Positions 53,728-63,049 of a stretch of 64,000 nt of DNA are shown piece by piece. The number at the start of each line of letters is the position of its first letter. Position 1 is the first letter of the stretch. A model generated the notes under the pieces. That model was given only the letters and a program-made list of their open reading frames with translations. It was not told where the DNA came from and ran no database searches. This stretch comes from Neomesorhizobium albiziae (lineage in GTDB: Bacteria; Pseudomonadota; Alphaproteobacteria; Rhizobiales; Rhizobiaceae), in the NCBI RefSeq assembly GCF_900114255.1, contig NZ_FOSL01000012.1, positions 94,121 to 158,120 of the forward strand. Direction: 5' to 3'. The position numbers and the translations under genes were made by a program.

Positions 53728-54083
53728 AGACTGTCCGCCATGTCTTCGAGACGCGAGCGACGCATCTGCGGCGACATTTGGCGCAGAATCTTGAAGTAAT
53801 ACTCTCGCCGCGAGTTCCGCATGCCTATCCGGCGGGACCGTGATCTATACCTTGGGGATAGGGTAACCCCTGCTTGATGCTTATAGACCACGATTGGCGG
53901 GCTGACGTATCGTAGCGAGGTTATCTGTCTGTCCGCATCGATGCCGAGCGCGGCGAGAAGATTTGACGGCATCGGCGGGACGTTGGGTTAGACAAGGGCG
54001 TGAAATGCCTCGTTGGCCAATAGTCGACTGCGGGTGGGCTTCCTACAGTCCCTAGTGTCGTACCAGGCAACGGGGGAATCTTC
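53728..54083. other. Intergenic region before the ABC importer
   Basis: About 355 bp without a convincing gene. A minus-strand frame (53616-53972) overlaps the DUF5996 gene and has no start signal. It should contain the promoter for the ABC importer. A stretch TACCTTGGGGATAGGGTA near 53857 is a loose inverted repeat. Confidence 0.35.
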
Positions 54084-55640
54084 ATGCAGACTTACGCTCA
54101 CCGGACCGAACGAACCTACAAGCGCAGCTTCGGACTGCGCATGCTGGGACTTGTTCTCGGTTTTCTGATCCTGATTGCGCCGGTCCATGCCCAGGACGTG
54201 CTGCGCATCCCTTACGTCGCCGATATTGGGACTTTCGATCCGGACAATGGGTTTGAAACCGGGGCGATGAGCGCAATCAACAACGTCTACGAAGGCCTGG
54301 TCGAATATGAGCCGGGATCGACGAAGGTCGTCGGTCTGCTGGCCAGAAGTTGGGAGATTTCAGACGACGGGCTGACCTACACGTTCCATCTGGTCGATGG
54401 TGTCAAGTTCCATGACGGCACGCCTTTCAATGCCGCGGCTGTCGTGAATTCCTTCCAGCGCCGCCGCGACCGTGGACTGAGCCTGAGCTATTTCCTCAGC
54501 AACGTAGCTGAGGTGAGGGCGCAGGACGATCTCACGGTAGTACTCACGCTCAAGCATCCTCAACCCTCGTTTCTAGACGCCCTCTCCAGTCCGTGGGGAC
54601 CCAAAGTCATCAGCCCGACCGCACTCGCCGAGCATGACAATGGCGAGTTCGCAAAAACCGGGCTCAACGAGCATGCCGTGGGCACCGGGCCATTCAAGCT
54701 CACCGAATTCAATCGCGGGCAGCGCTACGTGCTCGAGCGCAACGACGACTATTGGGGTGATAAGCCCTTCTTTCGGACCATCCAAATCTCGGTGGTACCC
54801 GACATCAGCCAGCAGATTCTTCAACTTCAGGCCGGTCTGATCGACGCCGTGCCGATCAACTATCCGTTCGCGCAACTCACGAACCTCCCAACGGGTCTCG
54901 AGATAACCGCCGCGCCCAGCATGAACCAGTTCGATCTCTTCGCCAGGCCGGGTTCGCCGCTCGATGACGTGGAAGTCCGCAAGGCCGTGATGACGGCAAT
55001 CAACCCGGCCTTATGGGTCAAGGATGCCTTTGGACAATTCGCGACTCCTTCGAAATCGCTGTATTCAAAGGCAATGCTCGACGCCTTGCATCCGGTAGAG
55101 TTTCCTACCGACCTCGATGCTGCCAAGGCCGCAATCGCCAAACATGGCGCGGTCAGTCTCGTGATCGGTCTCCACAGCGCAGCGCCGAGCTACGGCCGCA
55201 TCGCCGAGCTGATGATCGCGCAACTGGCTCTGATCGGCGTGAAGGCAACCGCCTATATACTGCCGTCTGGCGCCGCCTATACCCTGAAGGACGACCCGAA
55301 TCCTCCCGACTTGCTGCTCACCATCTCTGGCCCCGATGCTGCACATCCAGAAAACCAGGCGAAGGTGTTCTTCACCAAGGACGCGCCCCTCAACTTTTTC
55401 GGCCGCGTCCTGCCGGAAGCCGATACGATCGTCGATAAGGCAGGGCAGACGACAGACATCAAAGAACGCAACGCGCTTTACGAGCGGGCGGGCCAACTGT
55501 ATTTCGACGCTGGCCAAATCATTCCGCTGGTTGACGTCGACGATGTGGTCGTGCACGTCCAAGGTTTGGAGGACCTTGGGCTACGTCCTATGTACCCACC
55601 GGGCAACATAGATTTCGCCACCGTTCGACGTGGATCGTGA
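54084..55640 (+). CDS. ABC importer substrate-binding protein (peptide/nickel type)
   Basis: A 518-residue family 5 solute-binding protein. The signal peptide ends PVHAQD. The family signature is in YEGLVEYEPGSTKVVGLLARSWE, FHLVDGVKFHDGTPFNAAAV and GTGPFKLTEFNRGQRYVLERN. Members deliver oligopeptides, opines, nickel or other ligands to Dpp/Opp-type permeases. It is followed by a fused ATPase and two permeases, forming a complete importer. The ligand is not predictable from sequence. Confidence 0.92.
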   Translation: MQTYAHRTERTYKRSFGLRMLGLVLGFLILIAPVHAQDVLRIPYVADIGTFDPDNGFETGAMSAINNVYEGLVEYEPGSTKVVGLLARSWEISDDGLTYTFHLVDGVKFHDGTPFNAAAVVNSFQRRRDRGLSLSYFLSNVAEVRAQDDLTVVLTLKHPQPSFLDALSSPWGPKVISPTALAEHDNGEFAKTGLNEHAVGTGPFKLTEFNRGQRYVLERNDDYWGDKPFFRTIQISVVPDISQQILQLQAGLIDAVPINYPFAQLTNLPTGLEITAAPSMNQFDLFARPGSPLDDVEVRKAVMTAINPALWVKDAFGQFATPSKSLYSKAMLDALHPVEFPTDLDAAKAAIAKHGAVSLVIGLHSAAPSYGRIAELMIAQLALIGVKATAYILPSGAAYTLKDDPNPPDLLLTISGPDAAHPENQAKVFFTKDAPLNFFGRVLPEADTIVDKAGQTTDIKERNALYERAGQLYFDAGQIIPLVDVDDVVVHVQGLEDLGLRPMYPPGNIDFATVRRGS

Positions 55641-55683
55641 AACTGGCTAAGCCGGCTGTTTCCGGTGAATCAGGTCGCAGCCG

Positions 55684-57486
55684 ATGACTACGCTCTCGCA
55701 CCGAACGTTCGAAACGGCGACAACCAAGCCCGTTCTTGCCATCAAAGACCTTTCGGTCACGCTCAGCCGCGAAGGTCGTCGCTCCCGTGTCCTCGATGGC
55801 ATCAGCTTCGATTTGTTTCCCGGCGAGATCGTCGCGCTAGTCGGAGAAAGTGGGTCAGGCAAAACAAGCATAGGATTGACGATCCAGGGGCTTTTGCCGC
55901 GTGAAAGCCAACCGCATGTCACAGGTTCGATCCTGCTAACAGGCATCGAGTTGGTTGGAGCTGGAGCGCATACCCTGCGGCACGCGCGCCGTCATGTCGT
56001 TCGCGCCATTTCGCAAGACCCCATGAGTGCCCTCAACCCCACCATGACCATCCGCCGCCAGATGAGGGAATCCAATGGCGCGTCAAACGCATCAATCGCC
56101 GACTGGCTCAGCCGAACCGGCTTGCCTGATCCGGACCGCATCGCGGACAGCCTGCCGCATCGTCTCTCAGGGGGGCAGCGCCAACGCGTTTTGATTGCCA
56201 TGGCGATGATGGCAAAACCCAAATTGCTGATAGCCGACGAACCGAACACTGCGCTCGATGTCACTACCCAACAGCAAATCCTGGATCTTTTGCGAGACCA
56301 CGCCCGCGAGCACACCGCGATTCTGTTTGTAACGCACGATCTTGCCGTGGCGGCCTCACTGGCTGACCGCGTACTGGTTCTCTACGCCGGGCGCATCGTC
56401 GAGATCGGCCACATCCGCGATGTTGTCCGCAATCCTGCACACCCTTATTCTGCGGGCCTCCTTGCCGCCCGCTTCGACTTCAACTCCGATCGGTTGCGGC
56501 CGCTCCCCACTCTCCCGCCGGAGCGCGGTCACTCCGTCAATATCGAAAGCGCCTGCGCTTATGCAACGCGTTGCCCACTCGCCCAGCCCGATTGCACGGC
56601 GATCCGGCCCGCGCTGCTACCTGTTTCCTCCCACCGCGGAACAGCGGCCTGCCTTCACTCCGAACAGACGCCATTCCTCGCTAAACCTGGCGCATTCTCG
56701 AAGCCATGGCCGGCCAAGATGACCCAGGAAGGCACCGTTTTGAAGCTGTCGAATGTTGGAAAGAGTTATCCGACAGGCGCCCGGTCGTTTTGGGGCTTCC
56801 GTCGACTGAAGCCTGTATTGAAATCGGTCAGCCTGTCGATCAAATCTGGCGAGTGCGTGGCTCTGGTAGGTGAGAGTGGCGCTGGCAAGTCCACCCTTTT
56901 GAGAATCGCCGCCGGGCTCCTGGCCCCCGAGAGCGGGAAAGTTTCACGCTTCGACGATCTACTTCCGCAAGTGGTGTTTCAGGACCCGATATCGGCGCTC
57001 ACGCCGTGGCTCTCGATCGGCGAACAAATCGGCGAGCGCCTGCGCGCACTGTCGCGGGACAGTGATTACCGTCGTCGGCGCGTTGGAGAGGCGCTCAATC
57101 TGGTTGGCCTTGACCCGGTGCTGATGGATGCATTGCCTTCCGAACTTTCCGTCGGACAATGCCAGCGTGCCGTTGTAGCGCGGGGCGTTATCGTCCGCCC
57201 GAAACTTCTCCTCTGCGACGAGCCGATCAGCGCCATGGACGTCTCACTTGCGGCCACGACATTGAATCTTCTCGGCGACCTCCGCCGGAGGCTCGGCATG
57301 GCAATGTTATTCGTTACCCATGATCTTGCGGCTGCGAGGATTATCGCTGACCGCATTGCAGTGCTGAAGGACGGCGAATTGGTGGAGGTGGCCGACCCGG
57401 ATACGCTCCTTGCCGCGCCCCAGACCGCATACACACGCTCGCTTATCGCGGCCGTGCCGGCTCTCGATACGCGGCAAGGTCGATGA
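55684..57486 (+). CDS. Double-domain ABC ATPase of a peptide-type importer
   Basis: A 600-residue protein with two nucleotide-binding domains in one chain, corresponding to DppD and DppF fused. Domain 1: Walker A GESGSGKT, signature LSGGQRQRV, Walker B LLIADEPNTALD, then the oligopeptide-type zone CAYATRCPLAQPDC. Domain 2 (from about 350): Walker A GESGAGKST, signature LSVGQCQRA, Walker B LLLCDEPISAMD. The second signature has Val for Gly. It lies 43 bp after the binding protein gene and overlaps the permease gene by ATGA. Confidence 0.93.
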   Translation: MTTLSHRTFETATTKPVLAIKDLSVTLSREGRRSRVLDGISFDLFPGEIVALVGESGSGKTSIGLTIQGLLPRESQPHVTGSILLTGIELVGAGAHTLRHARRHVVRAISQDPMSALNPTMTIRRQMRESNGASNASIADWLSRTGLPDPDRIADSLPHRLSGGQRQRVLIAMAMMAKPKLLIADEPNTALDVTTQQQILDLLRDHAREHTAILFVTHDLAVAASLADRVLVLYAGRIVEIGHIRDVVRNPAHPYSAGLLAARFDFNSDRLRPLPTLPPERGHSVNIESACAYATRCPLAQPDCTAIRPALLPVSSHRGTAACLHSEQTPFLAKPGAFSKPWPAKMTQEGTVLKLSNVGKSYPTGARSFWGFRRLKPVLKSVSLSIKSGECVALVGESGAGKSTLLRIAAGLLAPESGKVSRFDDLLPQVVFQDPISALTPWLSIGEQIGERLRALSRDSDYRRRRVGEALNLVGLDPVLMDALPSELSVGQCQRAVVARGVIVRPKLLLCDEPISAMDVSLAATTLNLLGDLRRRLGMAMLFVTHDLAAARIIADRIAVLKDGELVEVADPDTLLAAPQTAYTRSLIAAVPALDTRQGR

Positions 57487-58346
57487 CCAGCATGCCGGGC
57501 CTAAATACGCAGCCTGCCAGGCCTCGGTTCAGCTGGCGCGATTTCTTCCGGCGTGCCGGATGGCTTGAAAGCATCGGCATTGTCGGCGTGCCCGTCGTCA
57601 CCGCAGTCGCTCTGCTAGCGCCCTGGATAACGCCGTTTGATCCGCAACTGCGCGTTGCCGCGGCCTTTCAGCCGCCTTCGGTTGAGCATTGGTTCGGCAC
57701 CGACGAGATCGGTCGTGATTTGTTCTCGCGGGTCATCCTTGGCGTTCAATACACATGGCTGCCGGGGCTGATCCTGATCGGTTTCAGCCTCTTCTTCGGC
57801 TCACTGCTCGGGCTGATCTCAGGCCTGATGGGCGACAAGGTCGATCTGGTTATCCAGCGCTTCACCGACCTGTTCCTCGTCATTCCTGGGACGCTCATCG
57901 CGCTCGCTGTGGTTGCCTCGCTCGGCCCCGGGCTGGTCAACACGATGATCGCGATCGCCATTTTCTGGTGGCCCTGGTACGCGCGCATATCACGTGATGA
58001 AATTCGCCGCCTCAAAGCCCGCCCCCATGTCGAGGCGGCGCGCATAGCCGGAGTCCGTGGTCCGCGACTGCTTCTGCGCTATCTGCTGCCGGGAGCCGCC
58101 CCCGCTTTGCTCATCGCTGCGTCGCTGGATATGGCGAACGTCATCATGACATTGTCGCTGATGTCGTTCCTTGGCCTCGGGCTGCCCGCACCGGCGCCTG
58201 AACTCGGCGCGATGACGGCGCGCACGCTCGACAGCCTCACGGTGCACTGGTGGCTGCCGATCTTGCCGGCCGCGATCATCTTCTTTCTCTGTCTGCTCAC
58301 CAACCTGGCCGGCGACGGCCTCCGTGCCGCACTGAGAGGCGCGTGA
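57483..58346 (+). CDS. ABC permease, DppC-like
   Basis: A 287-residue inner membrane permease with about six helices. The N-terminal DppC/OppC-type motif is PSVEHWFGTDEIGRDLFSRVI, and the EAA loop that contacts the ATPase is EAARIAGVRGPRLLLRYLLPG. It starts within the ATPase stop codon (ATGA) and ends one base into the start of the second permease gene, so the three are translated together. Confidence 0.93.
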   Translation: MTSMPGLNTQPARPRFSWRDFFRRAGWLESIGIVGVPVVTAVALLAPWITPFDPQLRVAAAFQPPSVEHWFGTDEIGRDLFSRVILGVQYTWLPGLILIGFSLFFGSLLGLISGLMGDKVDLVIQRFTDLFLVIPGTLIALAVVASLGPGLVNTMIAIAIFWWPWYARISRDEIRRLKARPHVEAARIAGVRGPRLLLRYLLPGAAPALLIAASLDMANVIMTLSLMSFLGLGLPAPAPELGAMTARTLDSLTVHWWLPILPAAIIFFLCLLTNLAGDGLRAALRGA

Positions 58347-59332
58347 TGACTTACCTGATCAAGCGCGTCGCCGGTGCTGTCGTTGTCCTCCTGGTCATGA
58401 GCTTCATCGTTTTCTGTCTGCAGAGCATTATTCCCGCCGATCCAGTTCGGGCTGTAGCTGGGCCGAGCGCTCCGCCTGAAACTGTCGAAGCGATACGCGA
58501 ACAACTCGGGATCGACGACCCGACCGTTGTCCAGTACGGACGCTTTCTCCAGCGCCTCGTTCATGGGGATCTTGGCATCTCAGTGAGGACCCGGCGGCCA
58601 GTGGCTGCCGATATATGGCAATATTTGCCCGCCACGCTCGAGCTTGCGCTGGTGTCGATAGTCTTGGGGGCGGCGCTTTCTGGCGTTATGGCGCTGCTTC
58701 AGTTCAGGTTCATGGGATCGACCGGCATACGGCTCGCTATAATCGGTATAGGCTCGACGCCGATCTTTTTGTCGGCTTTGCTTCTGGCTTATTTTTTCTG
58801 GTTCCGGCTCGGTTGGCTTCCAGGAGCGGGTCGTCTTGGTTTTAGCGGTTTCACCGGCCCTACCGGGTTCAATCTCATCGATGGAATACTGACCGGCCGT
58901 CCCGACGTCAGCGTCGATGCATTGAAGCACATTTTCCTCCCCGCACTCGCACTGGCATTGCCTATCGGCGTTGCGGTTGGCCGAAGCCTGAACGGTGCGC
59001 TTCATGATGTCCTGAGCCAAGCATATGTCCGGACGGCCCGCGGCAAGGGCCTCAGTGAGACAAGTGTGTTGTTGCACCACGGTCTGCGCAACGCCGCTTC
59101 GGCCCCGCTGTCCATGTTCAGCCTTCAGGTCCGCCTCCTCTTCGGCGGCCTTCTTGTCGTCGAGCGCGTATTCGGGTGGCCTGGGCTGGGCCTGTATGCC
59201 GTTCAAGCCTTTGCCAGCGCCGACCTCCCAGCGGTGCTGGGCGTCGCCATGGTCTTTGGCATCTTATACATCATGGTCAACACGTTGGTGGAAATCAGCC
59301 AGTCGCTAGCTGATCCCCGGATTGACCTGTGA
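58346..59332 (+). CDS. ABC permease, DppB-like
   Basis: A 328-residue permease with the DppB/OppB layout: N-terminal helix MTYLIKRVAGAVVVLLVMSF, then IREQLGIDDPTVVQYGRFL and GDLGISVRTRRPV, and the EAA-type loop AYVRTARGKGLSETSVLLHHGLRNA. The gene begins at 58346 in the TGATG overlap with the previous permease. The order here, binding protein, fused ATPase, DppC-like, DppB-like, differs from the usual A-B-C-D-F order. Confidence 0.93.
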   Translation: MTYLIKRVAGAVVVLLVMSFIVFCLQSIIPADPVRAVAGPSAPPETVEAIREQLGIDDPTVVQYGRFLQRLVHGDLGISVRTRRPVAADIWQYLPATLELALVSIVLGAALSGVMALLQFRFMGSTGIRLAIIGIGSTPIFLSALLLAYFFWFRLGWLPGAGRLGFSGFTGPTGFNLIDGILTGRPDVSVDALKHIFLPALALALPIGVAVGRSLNGALHDVLSQAYVRTARGKGLSETSVLLHHGLRNAASAPLSMFSLQVRLLFGGLLVVERVFGWPGLGLYAVQAFASADLPAVLGVAMVFGILYIMVNTLVEISQSLADPRIDL

Positions 59333-59382
59333 GATGTCGGGCCCGCTTAGATCAAGATGAGCGTCGCTAAAATTGTTTTTGA

Positions 59383-59490
59383 TCTAGAGCGGTTCCGGTT
59401 CTTTTAGAACCGGCAACTCGCTTTAACTATTTGTTTTGCCGCATTTATGCGGACGCCAAATGATTCCATTTGGCTGCAAAATGCTCTAGA
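59383..59490. repeat. MITE-like repeat with TCTAGAGC ends
   Basis: A 108-bp element bounded by the inverted ends TCTAGAGC and GCTCTAGA, with internal palindromes (GGTTCCGGTTCTTTTAGAACC). It has the form of a non-autonomous interspersed element of the type scattered through Mesorhizobium-like genomes. Its right end supplies the stop codon of the histidine kinase gene at 59486. Confidence 0.65.
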
Positions 59491-61339
59491 CCAGCCGCTT
59501 CCCCGGTTTGGCAGTCGAGGACCTGACAGCTTTGGCAGAGCCTATCGGCAGGCCGAAGGTTATCGACGCACCACCGGTAGCGATGTTGTCGGCCCAGAGC
59601 CGGCCGCCATGAGACTCGATGATCGAGCGGCAGATCGCCAGGCCCATTCCCAAGCCGTCTTGCTTGGTGGTGTAGAACGCCTCGAAAATCCTTTCCGGAT
59701 CGCTCAGTCCGCGCCCTTGGTCCCTTACTTCGACCTCCACCACATCGTCGCCGCGACGCCGCGAGGCTATGCGTAGGTCCCGCGGGCTGGTATTTGCATC
59801 CTGCATCGCTTCAATGCCGTTGCGGACGAGGTTGAGGACGACCTGCTCCATCTGCACATGATCTGCCGCTATAGCGGGCAGGCGGGGATCGAGCTGAAGA
59901 TCAAGCTTCACCTTGCCGGACAAAAGCTTGTCGGCGAGCAGATCGCACACTTCGGTGATCACCGCGTTGAGGTCTATCGGGTTGGGTTCGCCAGACGTCT
60001 TGGCGAACAGCGCACGAATGCGGCTTATCACCTGCGCAGCCGCGTCGGCATTTCGGATGATCTTCTGGGCGACGCGGCTGGCATGCTCGAAATTCGGCGG
60101 ATCGGCGCTCAGCCACCGCTGGAAGGCGCCGGCGTTGGCCACGACGGCCTGCAGCGGCTGGTTGAGCTCATGTGCGATGGACACCGACAGTTCGGACAAG
60201 CTGGCTGCCCGTAGGGCACGCGAAAGTCTCTCGTCTGCCAATCGCAGCGCCTCCTGCGCGCGAATTTCGTCGTCAATGTCCAGGTTTACGCCGTACCAAC
60301 GCACGATAGTGCCATCTTCATCGCGCAGCGGTTCGAAGCGCGAGTCGATCCAGCGATACTCGCCATCCCTGCGGCAAAGCCGACCTTTGTGCTGGAGCGG
60401 CTCACCGCGGGCAAAGGACTTCTGGAAGGCAGCCTTCATGGCTGCCCGATCATCCGGATGGAACAACTCTACATGCGTGGCGAATTGAGGGTTGCCGCTC
60501 GGTTCATTCTCAGTTGGGTCTACTCCGGCCCAGTCGACGAAACGCTTGTTGAAATAATATGGCAGGCCAGCCGGCGTCAGAAGCCAGATCATGGTCGGGA
60601 CTGTATCGACAAGAAGTCGCAGTTCTCTCTCGCTCTGGCGTAGAGCGACTTCGGCTTTCCTCTGATCGTCGATATCTTCGATCTGGCCGTACCAGCCAAT
60701 TATCCTTCCACGATCATCGCGCGAGGCGACGCCAATATCGCGGAACCACCGATACGTGCCATCGGCCCCCCGGACGCGCTGTTCGTCGTTCAGGGGTTCA
60801 CCGGTCGACATGCTGTGGCGCCACTTGGCCACGCTCGCCTCGACGTCGTCGGGATGGATAAACTGTGCCCACGAATAGTCATCTGCATCCATCATCCTTC
60901 GCATTTCATCGGCTGTGACACCCACATACTCGAGCACCGCCGGGTTGAAGAAGCGAAAGCGGCCATCCGGATAGGCCGACCATCCGAGGCCTGGGATATC
61001 AGCAATGCCAGGTCCGGCGCCCTGGTAGACCCGGTCATAAAAGCTCCTGGTCCTGAAAATCTTGATCACGAGCCACAGGGCCAACGCCGCGACGACGAAA
61101 ACCGCCAACCGGACAGCGCCGCCTGCAGCCCCGGATTCCCCCGAAAACAGGGTCACGGATGAAAGCAGAGCGGCCATGGCGACGGCCACCAGGCCGGCCT
61201 CCCAGCCGATGCAAATGCATATGACCGCAACGGCGACCAGCAGAACGTATGGCTCGTCGACGAACAGCGCCAGCACAACGCTCGCAGCGCCGATCGCCAA
61301 TGCGACGACGCGGCGTTGTTTCGTTGACGTCAGCTCCAT
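59486..61339 (-). CDS. Membrane-linked PAS sensor histidine kinase
   Basis: A 617-residue kinase with about four N-terminal membrane helices (residues 10-95), a first PAS/PAC domain (about 115-226), a second (about 240-357) and a histidine kinase core. The phospho-accepting His is H390 in SIAHELNQPLQAVV. The N box is NLVRNGIEAM, with DQGRGLSDPERIF and GLGMGLAICRSI following, a FixL/DctB-like HWE-free core. It follows a FixJ-like regulator gene on the same strand, so they form a pair. Its TAG stop lies in a repeat element, so the last residues may not be original. Confidence 0.92.
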   Translation of the reverse strand: MELTSTKQRRVVALAIGAASVVLALFVDEPYVLLVAVAVICICIGWEAGLVAVAMAALLSSVTLFSGESGAAGGAVRLAVFVVAALALWLVIKIFRTRSFYDRVYQGAGPGIADIPGLGWSAYPDGRFRFFNPAVLEYVGVTADEMRRMMDADDYSWAQFIHPDDVEASVAKWRHSMSTGEPLNDEQRVRGADGTYRWFRDIGVASRDDRGRIIGWYGQIEDIDDQRKAEVALRQSERELRLLVDTVPTMIWLLTPAGLPYYFNKRFVDWAGVDPTENEPSGNPQFATHVELFHPDDRAAMKAAFQKSFARGEPLQHKGRLCRRDGEYRWIDSRFEPLRDEDGTIVRWYGVNLDIDDEIRAQEALRLADERLSRALRAASLSELSVSIAHELNQPLQAVVANAGAFQRWLSADPPNFEHASRVAQKIIRNADAAAQVISRIRALFAKTSGEPNPIDLNAVITEVCDLLADKLLSGKVKLDLQLDPRLPAIAADHVQMEQVVLNLVRNGIEAMQDANTSPRDLRIASRRRGDDVVEVEVRDQGRGLSDPERIFEAFYTTKQDGLGMGLAICRSIIESHGGRLWADNIATGGASITFGLPIGSAKAVRSSTAKPGKRLV

Positions 61340-61455
61340 TTGCGACCTCTCGGGACCGCTTCCGCGTCCCGCTCCCTGCCGCGGCCGTGATCCAAGTCAG
61401 CTACGGAGCCCCTGCGCCCTGATTGTACACTTGTCTTCTCCCGCACGAGAAGCGC

Positions 61456-62124
61456 TCAGCGGATGTCGGCCGGAAGCGACTGCCAAATGTTGCAGAGATG
61501 AGAAATGGACCTTGCGTTCATCTTCTTCATCATGTTGCTACGATGCAGCTTCGCGGTAATTTCGCTGATGCCGAGATCCGATGCTATCTGCTTGTTCATC
61601 GCGCCGGATACAACAAGTTTCAGCACTTCCCTCTCGCGGGGGGTAAGGGTCTCATAGAGGGCCACGCTCTCGCGTGAAACGGTCGACGCCGCTCTTCGCG
61701 CGACGTCGGTGGCAATGGCTGTCGACACTGCGTCAAGGAACGTCTGGTCCCGCACCGGCTTGGTCAGGAAATCTACCGCCCCTGCCTTCATCGCCTGGAC
61801 GCTCATGGCGATGTCGCCATGACCAGTCAAGAAGACGATCGGTGTCCGTACACCTTTGCTCGCAAGGATTTGCTGGAGATCGAGGCCGCTCAGACCCGGC
61901 ATTCGCACATCGAGTACAAGGCAGCCCGGGCGGTCCGGCAAGGTCGCATCCAGCACTTCCTGACCCGAGGAAAACGATATCGTGTCGATGCCGACCGAAT
62001 TCAGCAACTCCTCCAACGCGTCGCGGACCGCCGCGTCGTCGTCGACCACAATTGCCACGGGACTTTCTGCGATAGCTGAAGTCGCCACGCCCGTTACCCT
62101 CGCCTCGGGAGATCTGCTGGACAC
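61456..62124 (-). CDS. FixJ-family response regulator
   Basis: A 222-residue regulator with a receiver domain (VAIVVDDDAAVRDAL, phospho-accepting Asp72 in LVLDVRMPG, Lys in FLTKPVRD) and a LuxR-type helix-turn-helix (LTPREREVLKLVVSGAMNKQIASDLGISEITAKLHRSN). The GTG at 62124 is the far start. A GTG at 62088 with GAGGG upstream is a good alternative, giving 210 residues. It is the first gene of a two-component pair with the kinase downstream after 116 bp. Confidence 0.92.
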   Translation of the reverse strand: MSSRSPEARVTGVATSAIAESPVAIVVDDDAAVRDALEELLNSVGIDTISFSSGQEVLDATLPDRPGCLVLDVRMPGLSGLDLQQILASKGVRTPIVFLTGHGDIAMSVQAMKAGAVDFLTKPVRDQTFLDAVSTAIATDVARRAASTVSRESVALYETLTPREREVLKLVVSGAMNKQIASDLGISEITAKLHRSNMMKKMNARSISHLCNIWQSLPADIR

Positions 62125-62591
62125 GAATTGGCGTTCACGTGGTCAGTATCAATCTCGCTTTCGTCACACGTCGACCGGAACCCGCGCCTTACGTGACGCC
62201 GCCGGAACCGGTTCGGCGACCGATAACCAGCGATGCCCCCGCCAATGCCCCCGCCAATGCGGTTTCCCTACGTCAGGTCTTGGCGTACCTGTATCGCGAC
62301 GGGCAACGCAACACTACAAAAGGTTGGTCGGACCTAGACCTCGGTATAGGTGTGGACCGTCGGTTCCGGCTTCGTGTGTCATTCACCTTCGGAGCGTGGC
62401 ATCGCCGTCGAGGTGAGCGGACGCTGCCCCGGAAGCAGCTGTACAGTGCCTATCCTGGTTGGTCTCACGAGCGCCGGGCGCAGGTACACTGTACCTTTGC
62501 ATCGCATCACAAAGACTCCTGTAGAATAGGTTGGCGTGACGGGTCGGCGCATCCTCCTCTGTACTGGCTACAAGCCTTCATGGAGGAAACG
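62125..62591. promoter_or_regulatory. Divergent intergenic region with repeats
   Basis: A gap of 467 bp between the FixJ-like regulator and a small exported-protein gene, without a gene of its own. It contains a 12-bp direct tandem repeat (62233-62256), the inverted repeats ACCTA-N10-TAGGT (62332-62351) and AGGTAC-ACT-GTACCT (62482-62496), and two inverted GTACAGTG copies (62441-62448 and 62487-62494). Some could be binding sites of the regulator. Confidence 0.4.
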
Positions 62592-62945
62592 ATGCACAAT
62601 TCGATCGGAACGCCATCGTACCGCGCCGTCCTTGCCGCCGCTCTATTCTCCGCACCGGTCTTGGTATGTCCCGTCCGTGCGCATGAAACGTTGCCCACAG
62701 CCGCCAAGCCTTTGGGCTGGAGCTACCCGCACGCGTGCTGCTCCGGCATCGACTGCCGCCAGGTCGGCAACAAGACCATCAGCGAGCGACCGGAAGGCTA
62801 TGTCATCAACGGGACCGGCGAGGTCGTCGCCTACAGCGACAGCCGGGTGAAGAACTCGCCTGATGGTGTCTATCACTGGTGCTCGGTGGCCGGAGCCAAC
62901 GACAGCAAGACGATCTGCCTCTTCGTTCCGCCGAAGGGGTACTAG
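62592..62945 (+). CDS. Small exported protein with four cysteines
   Basis: A 117-residue protein with a signal peptide (about residues 1-34, ending VRAHE). The mature part has SYPHACCSGIDCRQV, a motif with three close cysteines, then YVINGTGEVVAYSDSRVK, PDGVYHWCSVAG and KTICLFVPPKGY at the end. I recall similar proteins in rhizobia without a known role. The disulfide-ready layout fits a periplasmic function. GGAGGAAACG precedes the ATG at 62592. An ATG at 62580 is in frame but lies before that site. Confidence 0.78.
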   Translation: MHNSIGTPSYRAVLAAALFSAPVLVCPVRAHETLPTAAKPLGWSYPHACCSGIDCRQVGNKTISERPEGYVINGTGEVVAYSDSRVKNSPDGVYHWCSVAGANDSKTICLFVPPKGY

Positions 62946-63049
62946 CCGCCTCGCACCCCGGTCGAGATCGCTAATTCCTCGCCCCGGAACGAAACGCATT
63001 TTTCGCAGCCGCAATCACTTCGAAGAGGCCGCGTTAGATGGAGCCAATC

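Noticed and set aside
53616..53972. A 118-codon minus-strand frame before the ABC importer
   Set aside because: It overlaps the end of the DUF5996 gene and lacks a start signal. A real short gene cannot be excluded but I cannot support it.
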